Positions 16,587 through 23,478 of a DNA stretch of 38,218 nucleotides are shown piece after piece. Below the pieces are notes generated by a model. It did not search any database. It was given only the letters and a program-made list of their open reading frames with translations, and was not told the origin of the DNA. Both the position numbers and the translations under genes were made by a program. The first letter of the stretch is position 1; every line of letters starts with the position of its first letter. Source of the DNA: JBCDGZ01 sp038750655 (GTDB taxonomy: Bacteria; Bacteroidota; Bacteroidia; Chitinophagales; Saprospiraceae); assembly GCA_038750655.1 (NCBI GenBank), contig JBCDGZ010000072.1, forward strand, positions 1-38,218. Reading direction: 5' to 3'.

Positions 16587-17468
16587 ATGATGCTCATTCC
16601 CCAACGTTTGTTTGCCAGCTCTCAGGTTAAGGTCATCCTGCGAGACGGTAATACTTGTATCCTGAGTAAGGAATTGGACCAAGCCATTGTGAAGCGCGAA
16701 GGCTATATTTCCAATCATGTTATCGTCATTTTGCTGGCCGGAGAACAACAGATTCGTACCTATGAGGAGCAATTAATTAGAGTGAGGGCCAATGAAGTCC
16801 TCTTCATTCCACGTGGGATGTATCATGTTTCTGACCTACTGCCTAAATCAGGAAATTTTAAGAGCTTACTGTTTTACTTCGATGACGATATTATTCAGGA
16901 ATTTTTGTCTACCACCTCCGTTTCGACATTCAATCGGGACCAAGTGTCCGATCATCTTCAATTTGGCGATGTCCCTGCGGTCCGCCTCTTTGCCGATTCC
17001 CTGATGGCCATCTACCAGCAGCATCAGATTCGCAACAAGTCTTTTCTTCGTTTGAAAATTCTCGAATTGCTCTACCTGCTCAACAGCCAAGCAGAGGAAC
17101 AACAGTTTGCCGATTTCCTGTTTCGATTGACCCTTCCCAAGCGGCGGAATATTCGGACGTTTATGGAAAAAAACTACGATAAACCCTTAAAAATCGAGGA
17201 TTATGCCTATCTAACCGGCCGCAGCCTCAGCAGTTTCCGTCGCGATTTTAAAGCCTTTTACGATCTGACGCCCCAGCGCTGGATCAAAGAAAAGCGCCTG
17301 GAAAAGGCCCAGCAGCTTTTCGACCAAAATAGAGGGTCGGTCAGTGAGGTGGCCTTTGAGGTGGGCTACGAGAGTACCTCTTACTTTATTCGCGAATTCA
17401 AGAAGAAAGTCGGTCAATCCCCCAAGCAATACCTCCTATCGCGGCATCGCAATCAAATGGAGCATTGA
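16587..17468 (+). CDS. AraC-family transcriptional regulator
   Basis: A 293-residue protein. The N-terminal 170 residues look like a cupin-type sensor (QQIRTYEEQLIRVRANEVLFIPRG). The AraC DNA-binding domain starts near residue 186 with two HTH units: IEDYAYLTGRSLSSFRRDFK and VSEVAFEVGYESTSYFIREF, then the C-terminal K-K-x-x-G-Q-S-P-K-Q-Y. The overall form is that of ExsA-like Bacteroidota regulators. Either of two adjacent ATGs (16587, 16590) may start it. The target is unknown; the neighbouring helicase and desaturase genes are candidates. Confidence 0.88.
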   Translation: MMLIPQRLFASSQVKVILRDGNTCILSKELDQAIVKREGYISNHVIVILLAGEQQIRTYEEQLIRVRANEVLFIPRGMYHVSDLLPKSGNFKSLLFYFDDDIIQEFLSTTSVSTFNRDQVSDHLQFGDVPAVRLFADSLMAIYQQHQIRNKSFLRLKILELLYLLNSQAEEQQFADFLFRLTLPKRRNIRTFMEKNYDKPLKIEDYAYLTGRSLSSFRRDFKAFYDLTPQRWIKEKRLEKAQQLFDQNRGSVSEVAFEVGYESTSYFIREFKKKVGQSPKQYLLSRHRNQMEH

Positions 17469-17490
17469 TTGGGTAATTATTGATTATTTA

Positions 17491-17498
17491 TATATTTG
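17491..17498 (+). promoter_or_regulatory. Candidate -7 box for the helicase gene
   Basis: TATATTTG matches TAnnTTTG. A weak -33 (ATTG at 17466-17469) lies 21 nt upstream. Initiation would fall only about 5 nt before ATG 17510, so the mRNA would be nearly leaderless; possibly chance. Confidence 0.35.
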
Positions 17499-17509
17499 TC
17501 CTTCTAACG

Positions 17510-20224
17510 ATGCTGCCACAACTCATTCGATACTTCCACGATTGCTACCAAACGGAATTCCGGGCAATTAACCTCCTTGACTTTTGGGGGAAGAAGATCG
17601 CGCATCGACTGATTTTGCAGCAAAAGGAATTTCTGGAAATGGGCTCTACCGTTCCCTTGATAGATGCGGATTGGGCGGCTGAGGTGATTCAGGAGTTGTT
17701 GATTTATGGGAAAGAAAAGGACCTGTACTTCGGGGCGTTCTTCCTCATCGGTCGTACCTCCATTGCTGGACGGCCGCAGCCTTTGCACGCTCCGCTCTTT
17801 CTCTATCCGGCGGCGGTTAAAAGGGTGGGGGAGGAGTATACCCTAACGCTGGAAGAGGATAAGCGGATTCTGAATCCTGCGGTGCTCAATGTAGCCAGTA
17901 CGCTCAATTCTAGGCTTTACGAAGAACTCCTGTCTGCTCTGCCCCAAGGTCCCTTTGACGCTCGGCAATTAGAGCAAGTGCAGGCAGTATTGCAAGAACA
18001 ACTGCCCGAATTGGATGTAGAAGCACTAGCCGAATATCCTCAGCTCCATACCGAAGAACAGCTCAAGAAGCGTCGGCGTTCTAGGCAGCCGAGCTTCAGC
18101 ATCGTCCCCGCCTTCGGCGCCTGCCTCATCGATAAACCCAGCGGCTCCCGAGGCATTCTCAACGAACTGAGCGAGATGGCTGAAGGCGAGCAGTTCGCCG
18201 TCCCTATCCAAGAGCTCTTCGGCGAGCAGGCCGCCCGCGATCCCCTCGACTTCCCGGAAGGCTTCCGAGTGCCGGTTAGCCTCAGTCGTAGCCAGCAAGA
18301 CATTCTTCACTCCGCTGCCGAGGAAAACTTGAGTCTGGTCGTCGGCCCGCCGGGGACGGGCAAATCCTTCACCATCGCTGCCTTGGCCGTAGAGCTATTG
18401 AGCCGGGGCTACTCGGTGTTGATTGCTGCCAAAAAACAGCAAGCCGTCAATGTGGTCGCCGATAAAATTGAACAAGATTTTGACCTGCCTGGCCTGGTGA
18501 TTCGCGCTGCCAGTAAGGACTACCGACGAACGCTGCAACAGCGGGTAAAAGATATTCTCAACGGCATTGGCGTGGAGCCAGTCAGTAATGGAAAGATCGA
18601 GAGACGGGAGCAAACCCTCAAAGCCTTGGATCATGATATTGAACGCCTAGAGCGGCTGATTCATATTCAGGAGAAAAAGTCCATGAAAAGAGGTTTTTAC
18701 CTTCACGAAAGACAACATAAGCCCTTTTTCGGTCTCCAAAAATGGTGGATCCGGCGGCGGCAGGCTCGCGAAAAAGCCCTCTGGACGCAGTTTAAAGAAC
18801 TAGAGAATCTGCGCTTCGACCGAATCAAGGCACTGAGACGCTTAATTAAAAATTATTTTAATTACTACCTCTATTCTGCCTTACGCCACTCCCGGGCCGA
18901 CCTGATGTACCTCAAAGACGCCCTCCGGGCGCGCTCCGGCAATCTACAAGAAGGCTATTTTAACAAGGTCAATTTCAAACACATTCTCGATGCCCTCCCC
19001 ATCTGGACCTGCACCCTATCCGACATCCACAGCGTACTCCCCTTGCAAGCCGAGCTGTTCGATGTCGTAATCATCGATGAGGCCAGCCAGTGCGACATCG
19101 CCGCCTCGCTACCCGCATTGCAAAGAGGCCGAAGTGCCGTCATCGTCGGTGATCCCAAGCAACTGCGGCATCTATCCTTCCTCGCTCGGCAGCAACAGCA
19201 GGAATTGATCAAAAAACACGAGCTACAGCGCTATCATCAGCAAAAGCTGGACTACCGCAATGTCAGCCTCCTCGACCTAACGTCGATGGCCATCGAAGAC
19301 CAGAAGCAAGTCCATTTCCTCGACGAGCACTACCGCAGTATGCCCGACATCATTGAGTTTAGCAATCGAAAGTTCTACGGCGGCCGCCTAAAGGTGATGA
19401 CCAGCTGCCCGGCGACACTGGGGCGTCAGCACGTTTTTTTACACAAAATAGAAGGAAAAAGAGATAAAAAAGGCATCAACCAGATCGAGGCCGATTATGT
19501 CCTGACCTTGGTCGCCGAAATTGTCCAATCCGAGCGGCACCTCGAAAAAAACCTCTGTCAGCGCATTGGCATCCTTTCCCCCTTCCGCGACCAAGTCAAT
19601 TTCCTGCAGGCCCGCCTCAATGAATTTGTCGACCTGTCCATCTTCCAGCGCCATAAATTATTGATCGGTACGCCCTATGATTTTCAGGGGGAGGAAAGGG
19701 ATGTGATGTTGCTCTCTTTTGCACTAGACGATGAGGCCCATCCCTCTGGATTTCAATACCTTAATAGGCCCGATGTATTCAATGTCAGCATAACACGCGC
19801 CCGTTCTTTGCAGCATGTTGTCACCTCTTTCAGTGAAAATAAACCTTCTGCTAACAGCCTCTTGGCCGCTTTTTTAGGCAGTCTGGAACGTGGTGTTTAC
19901 CAAAAGGAAGCTGCCGACCATCGTGCAAAGAATGATGCTTTTTTGCAGGAAGTCGTCCAGCAACTGAGTAAGTGGAAGATAGAAGAACTGTATTATTCCT
20001 ATCCCATCGCGGGCCTCGAAATTGACCTGCTGGTGGTCAGAGAGGGGCAGTCCTACTGCATCGATTTGGTGGGCTATCCCGGGTCCTTCGAGGATACCCT
20101 GCCCGTTGACCGGCGGTTGATGTTGGAGCGGGTGGGGCTGCGCACTTTTACCCTGCCTTACAGCCAATGGCAATTGGCTCCCCAGGAGAGCCGTCAGGCC
20201 CTGCGGTATTTTTTAAATATCTAA
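17510..20224 (+). CDS. SF1 helicase (Upf1/Dna2-like) with a C-terminal nuclease-like domain
   Basis: A 904-residue protein from ATG 17510 (MLPQLIRYFHD); an ATG at 17480 would add ten hydrophobic residues. Helicase motifs in order: Walker A GPPGTGKS (279-286), a long charged insertion, motif II DEAS (523-526), GDPKQLRHL, LDEHYRSMPDII, GILSPFRDQV, GTPYDFQGEERDVMLLS and SITRAR. This is the SF1B Upf1/Dna2-like order. The last 80 residues contain EIDLLVV (D839) and CIDLVGYPG (D852), which fits the D-x(n)-(D/E)-x-hydrophobic core of PD-(D/E)XK or DUF559-like nucleases, though a Lys is not evident. The N-terminal 250 residues are unassigned. It may process nucleic acids in repair or in defence; no defence partners were recognised nearby. 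Confidence 0.85.
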   Translation: MLPQLIRYFHDCYQTEFRAINLLDFWGKKIAHRLILQQKEFLEMGSTVPLIDADWAAEVIQELLIYGKEKDLYFGAFFLIGRTSIAGRPQPLHAPLFLYPAAVKRVGEEYTLTLEEDKRILNPAVLNVASTLNSRLYEELLSALPQGPFDARQLEQVQAVLQEQLPELDVEALAEYPQLHTEEQLKKRRRSRQPSFSIVPAFGACLIDKPSGSRGILNELSEMAEGEQFAVPIQELFGEQAARDPLDFPEGFRVPVSLSRSQQDILHSAAEENLSLVVGPPGTGKSFTIAALAVELLSRGYSVLIAAKKQQAVNVVADKIEQDFDLPGLVIRAASKDYRRTLQQRVKDILNGIGVEPVSNGKIERREQTLKALDHDIERLERLIHIQEKKSMKRGFYLHERQHKPFFGLQKWWIRRRQAREKALWTQFKELENLRFDRIKALRRLIKNYFNYYLYSALRHSRADLMYLKDALRARSGNLQEGYFNKVNFKHILDALPIWTCTLSDIHSVLPLQAELFDVVIIDEASQCDIAASLPALQRGRSAVIVGDPKQLRHLSFLARQQQQELIKKHELQRYHQQKLDYRNVSLLDLTSMAIEDQKQVHFLDEHYRSMPDIIEFSNRKFYGGRLKVMTSCPATLGRQHVFLHKIEGKRDKKGINQIEADYVLTLVAEIVQSERHLEKNLCQRIGILSPFRDQVNFLQARLNEFVDLSIFQRHKLLIGTPYDFQGEERDVMLLSFALDDEAHPSGFQYLNRPDVFNVSITRARSLQHVVTSFSENKPSANSLLAAFLGSLERGVYQKEAADHRAKNDAFLQEVVQQLSKWKIEELYYSYPIAGLEIDLLVVREGQSYCIDLVGYPGSFEDTLPVDRRLMLERVGLRTFTLPYSQWQLAPQESRQALRYFLNI

Positions 20225-20246
20225 TTGATCTCTTCCCGCTTTAAGA

Positions 20247-21155
20247 TCAAAAGGCTTCCATGATCAGCTCGTGATTCAGCATCGCCCCGGCTATGTTTCC
20301 CATCGCAATTGCATGGGCTACCGACCGAAAGCGAGTCGTGCTATCTCCACAAGCAAAGACGCCAGGAGTAGTGGTCTTTTGGAGTTGATCCACGCTGATG
20401 TAGCCTTCTTCGGTCATCTCACACCCCAATTCTACAGCGATGTCGGTGTGTTGAACAAATGGCGTTTTAGCGTAAACGGCTTTGACTGGAAAGCGGCTTC
20501 CATCCTGGAATACTATGTTTTGGAGGCTCCCTTTTTCGTGTTCGATCTGTTGAATACCTTTTTCTATAATATTAACTCCATGTGCTTGAAGTTGTTGGGT
20601 CTCTTCTTCCTTGAGCGTTGAAGCACCGTTGGTAAAAAGACTCAGGTCTTTGGTCCAGTGGAGGATCATTTTGGAAAATTCAAATCCAAATTCCCCATTG
20701 CCGATAATCCCCGTTTTTTCGCCTCTCACCTCATACCCATGACAATAGGGGCAATGGATGACGGAGATACCCCAACACGCTGCAAAGCCTTCAATATCCG
20801 GCATAATATCTTTCACTCCGGTGGCCAGAACCAGTTTTTGGGCTTTGAAAACTTGTTGCGAAGCGGTGTGGACTTCAAATCCATTAGCAATTTTGCTAGC
20901 ATTCGTCGCCAGGCCAGAATAGAATTGTACCGTATCATAGGCGGCCACCTGTGTTTTGGCAAGGTCACGAATTTCATCGGGCCTTTTTCCATCATGCGTG
21001 ATCAAATTATGAGCATGGGGAGTCTGCCTGTTACAGGGCGTACCGCTATCAATGATTAATACCTTTCTTAATGACCTGCCGAGTGCCAGCGCTGCCGACA
21101 GCCCCGCATAACTACCGCCGATAATCAGGACTTCGAACGCATTGTTATCTTCCAT
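20247..21155 (-). CDS. FAD/NAD(P)-dependent oxidoreductase, thioredoxin reductase-like
   Basis: A 302-residue two-dinucleotide-domain flavoprotein. FAD motif IIGGSYAGLSAALALGR (11-27), redox-active C135-P-Y-C138 followed by HGYE, NAD(P) motif GIIGNGEFGFE (149-159) and FAD motif FACGDS (267-272). CPYC rather than CATC is usual in the low-molecular-weight thioredoxin-reductase-like group that acts on small disulfides or in holomycin/gliotoxin-type chemistry. No thioredoxin gene is adjacent. It is divergent from an ECF sigma gene across a 260-bp region with a perfect palindrome. Confidence 0.85.
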   Translation of the reverse strand: MEDNNAFEVLIIGGSYAGLSAALALGRSLRKVLIIDSGTPCNRQTPHAHNLITHDGKRPDEIRDLAKTQVAAYDTVQFYSGLATNASKIANGFEVHTASQQVFKAQKLVLATGVKDIMPDIEGFAACWGISVIHCPYCHGYEVRGEKTGIIGNGEFGFEFSKMILHWTKDLSLFTNGASTLKEEETQQLQAHGVNIIEKGIQQIEHEKGSLQNIVFQDGSRFPVKAVYAKTPFVQHTDIAVELGCEMTEEGYISVDQLQKTTTPGVFACGDSTTRFRSVAHAIAMGNIAGAMLNHELIMEAF

Positions 21156-21243
21156 TGGATTTAGTTTTTGTAGTAAGAAAAGGGAGAAACGTGCTTTGTT
21201 TCATCAGGCTACTTTGAGTATAAAAAACGTTGGAATTATCTCG

Positions 21244-21266
21244 TTATTGCAACTGAGTTGCAATAA
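21244..21266. promoter_or_regulatory. Perfect 23-nt palindromic operator candidate
   Basis: TTATTGCAACT-G-AGTTGCAATAA has 11-bp arms about one central base. It lies 89 bp before the reductase start on one strand and 150 bp before the sigma-factor ATG on the other. The TTGCAACT/AGTTGCAA arms have the spacing and symmetry of a Fur-superfamily or MarR-type site; the cognate regulator is not in the window. Not a terminator, since there is no U-tract or stable loop. Confidence 0.6.
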
Positions 21267-21345
21267 TAAAGAATGAAATAAAAATAGCGAAATTTATTAA
21301 CGTCCAATTACCTTTTGCAATTTGAAATGCCCTAAGGTAGGAGGG

Positions 21346-21374
21346 TTTAAAGGAAGAAAAAATCCATATCTTTA
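21346..21374 (+). promoter_or_regulatory. Promoter candidate for the ECF sigma gene
   Basis: TTTA (21346-21349) and TATCTTTA (21367-21374) are separated by 17 nt; each differs from TTTG and TAnnTTTG by one base. Initiation near 21381 leaves a 35-nt leader to ATG 21416. Confidence 0.45.
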
Positions 21375-21415
21375 CCCTTCAATTAATTCATCAGTACGCT
21401 TATTAAGAAAGACCA

Positions 21416-22012
21416 ATGCCGGGGACCAACCCAACAGATGAACAATTACTGGCACTGCTCAAAGCAGGTGATCGAGGGGCCTTTCGGCAGCTCTTCGACC
21501 GCTACTACAAGTACCTATTGGTAACCGTTATCAACATCAGCGGTGATCGCGAGTTGGCTAGAGAAGTAGGGCAGGAGGTCTTTTTTGAGGTTTGGAAAAA
21601 AAGGGAACAGATCGCCGTCAAAGGCCCCTTGAAGTCCTATCTGCGGCGCGCGGCCGTCAACAGAATGCTCAATCAGCTGAAAGCCCGTCGCTTGCAATAC
21701 CTAGACGATGAGCAAATGCCCGAACTGTCGACCCGGCCCGCCGATGACCCTCAGCAACAGCTACAGGCCGATGACCTGCAAAGCATCATCCAACAAGCTA
21801 TCGATGCCTTGCCCGAGCGCTGCCGGCTGGTCTTCACCCTCTGTCGCCTCGAAGGATTATCGCACAAGGAAGTCGCCGCCCAGCTGGGCATATCCACCAA
21901 AACAGTAGAGAATCAGATGCTCAAGGCCCTCAAACAGTTGCGGAAGGCCGTGCAGCCTTACGTATCAAAGGGCCTCTGCTGGCTGGCCCTCTTGCTGGGC
22001 TGGTGGCAATAA
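21416..22012 (+). CDS. RNA polymerase ECF sigma factor (FecI-like)
   Basis: A 198-residue protein. Region 2 spans about 10-85 (RQLFDRYYKYLLVTVINISG, then EVGQEVFFEVWKK, the -10-binding part) and region 4 about 125-180 (AIDALPERCRLVFTLCRLEGLSHKEVAAQLGISTKTVENQM). A short hydrophobic tail ends the protein. It belongs to the Bacteroidota FecI-like ECF type that pairs with FecR anti-sigma factors. The FecR-like gene follows 85 bp downstream and the STN-bearing receptor after that, so the three probably form one signal-transduction unit. Regulation by the palindrome upstream is possible. Confidence 0.92.
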   Translation: MPGTNPTDEQLLALLKAGDRGAFRQLFDRYYKYLLVTVINISGDRELAREVGQEVFFEVWKKREQIAVKGPLKSYLRRAAVNRMLNQLKARRLQYLDDEQMPELSTRPADDPQQQLQADDLQSIIQQAIDALPERCRLVFTLCRLEGLSHKEVAAQLGISTKTVENQMLKALKQLRKAVQPYVSKGLCWLALLLGWWQ

Positions 22013-22097
22013 AGTAGGAACTCAAATAGGGGATTGTACTCCATTGATTGTCTTGGGTAAAAGGTATACCCTATTTGCTGAACAAACGAATCATTTT

Positions 22098-23108
22098 ATG
22101 AGTGAAGACTTATACATACAACTAATTTACAAAAAACTGCGCGGCCAGTTGGAAGCAGCGGAGCAGGTACAGCTCGATGAGTGGCTGCAAGCCTCACCCG
22201 ACAACCAGCTGATCGCAGAGTCGGTAGCGCAAGCCTGGGAGCTGAGCGGAGCAACGACTGCCCCCGAGCCCGACATCGACCTGGATGCTGACTTCGCCTT
22301 GCTCGAAGAGCGCATCGCCGCCGACGAGGCTCCTCCGCCCCCAGTCCGTCGCCTCTCCTCCCGCTCTCGCTGGCTAAGCATTGCCGCCGCCCTAGTGGTC
22401 CTGGTCACCCTCGGCCTCCTCCTCCGTAACATCGCCACCGCCGACCCCAGCTGGACCCGCATCGCTTGCAGCAGCAGCACCGACTGCCAGCACCTCAAAG
22501 TCGAACTGCCCGATGGCAGTATCGCCTGGCTTGACCGCAACAGCCACCTCGAATACATCGGTAACTTCGCCTCTGCCGATCGACAAATCAAGCTCTACGG
22601 CAACGCCTTCTTCGATGTCCGGCGGGACGAAGCGCATCCCTTCACCGTAAGCACCAGCTACGGCAAAGTAACCGTTTTGGGGACCTCCTTCGGGGTCAGC
22701 GATTGGGGCGATGACCAAGGCTGGCGTGTCAATGTCACCTCCGGTAAGGTTGCCGTCCAGGCCCAGGCCAATACCCAACAACTGACCCTCACCCCCGATG
22801 AGGCCAGCTACTTCGACCCCAACCAACAGCAACTTAAGAAAACAAGCACCTCCACCAATACTTTCTCCTGGCATACTCGACGTTTCAATTTTAACGATGA
22901 TCCACTATCCGCCGCCATCCAGACCTTAGAAAAAGTCTATGCCGTCGAAATCATCATCGAAGAGCAAGCCCTACTCAATTGCCCAATTAGCGTCGATTTT
23001 GACAACCAAACCATCGAAGCCATCGTATCCACTATTGCGGAGGTCTATGGGATGGAGCTGGAGGGGGGAGAGCGGCGGTTCCGCCTGCGGGGAGGCTCCT
23101 GCGGGTAG
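22098..23108 (+). CDS. FecR-family anti-sigma factor
   Basis: A 336-residue protein from ATG 22098 (MSEDLYIQLI); the longer frame begins at a TTG (22044). A cytoplasmic segment (1-90) binds the sigma factor. One transmembrane helix lies at 91-110 (RWLSIAAALVVLVTLGLLLR). The FecR domain is at about 132-225 (VELPDGSIAWLDRNSHLEY … AFFDVRRDEAHPFTVSTSYGKVTVLGTSFGV). A DUF4974-type C-terminal domain (about 265-335) matches the domain that contacts the receptor's STN. It relays receptor occupancy to the sigma factor at 21416. The stop is followed immediately by the palindrome-rich repeat region. Confidence 0.92.
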   Translation: MSEDLYIQLIYKKLRGQLEAAEQVQLDEWLQASPDNQLIAESVAQAWELSGATTAPEPDIDLDADFALLEERIAADEAPPPPVRRLSSRSRWLSIAAALVVLVTLGLLLRNIATADPSWTRIACSSSTDCQHLKVELPDGSIAWLDRNSHLEYIGNFASADRQIKLYGNAFFDVRRDEAHPFTVSTSYGKVTVLGTSFGVSDWGDDQGWRVNVTSGKVAVQAQANTQQLTLTPDEASYFDPNQQQLKKTSTSTNTFSWHTRRFNFNDDPLSAAIQTLEKVYAVEIIIEEQALLNCPISVDFDNQTIEAIVSTIAEVYGMELEGGERRFRLRGGSCG

Positions 23109-23452
23109 CGCCTTTGGCGCTTACGGTGGACGGTAGAGCACCTTTGGTGCTTAGGGTGGACGCCGGCCGATAGGGTTGGATAACTTTGGTATTTTTAGGG
23201 GACGCCCGCCTGCCTACCGGCAGGGTAGACGGAGGATTTTTGGATGACTTTGTCGCTGTAGATAAACATAGCAGGAGGTAGTAAAACGTGCAAAGCTTAC
23301 GACTCATTATGTTCTCTACGTTCGCCGTCTACCGTCCATCGTCCACCAAAGCACCGAAGGTGCCAACCGTTCTCCAAGTTCGCCGTCTACCGTCCACCGT
23401 CAACCAAAGCACCGAAGGTGCTCTACCGTCCACCCAAAGCGCCAAAGGCGCC
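23107..23452. repeat. Palindrome-rich inverted/tandem repeat region between fecR and the receptor gene
   Basis: Five short hairpins of one family occur: AGCGCC-TTT-GGCGCT (23107-23121), AGCACC-TTT-GGTGCT (23137-23151), GCACC-GAA-GGTGC (23351-23363), AGCACC-GAA-GGTGCT (23408-23422) and GCGCC-AAA-GGCGC (23439-23451). The left pair with its spacer (23107-23160) is nearly the reverse complement of 23391-23452. The right part also contains two 58-bp-period direct repeats (about 23311-23364 and 23369-23422, five differences). A CCTGCC-TACC-GGCAGG hairpin sits at 23209-23224. The region has no credible reading frame. It resembles REP-type intergenic repeats. Confidence 0.85.
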
Positions 23453-23478
23453 CAAAGTGAGAAGAAATAAAAAACAGC

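Noticed and set aside
20225..20250. TTGATCT…AGATCAA inverted repeat between convergent genes
   Set aside because: Only 7-bp arms with a 12-nt loop, overlaps a stop codon and lacks a T-run; too weak to call a terminator.
23032..23307. 91-codon minus-strand reading frame
   Set aside because: It translates fecR antisense plus the palindromic repeat, has no family signature and its amino acids mirror the repeat units.
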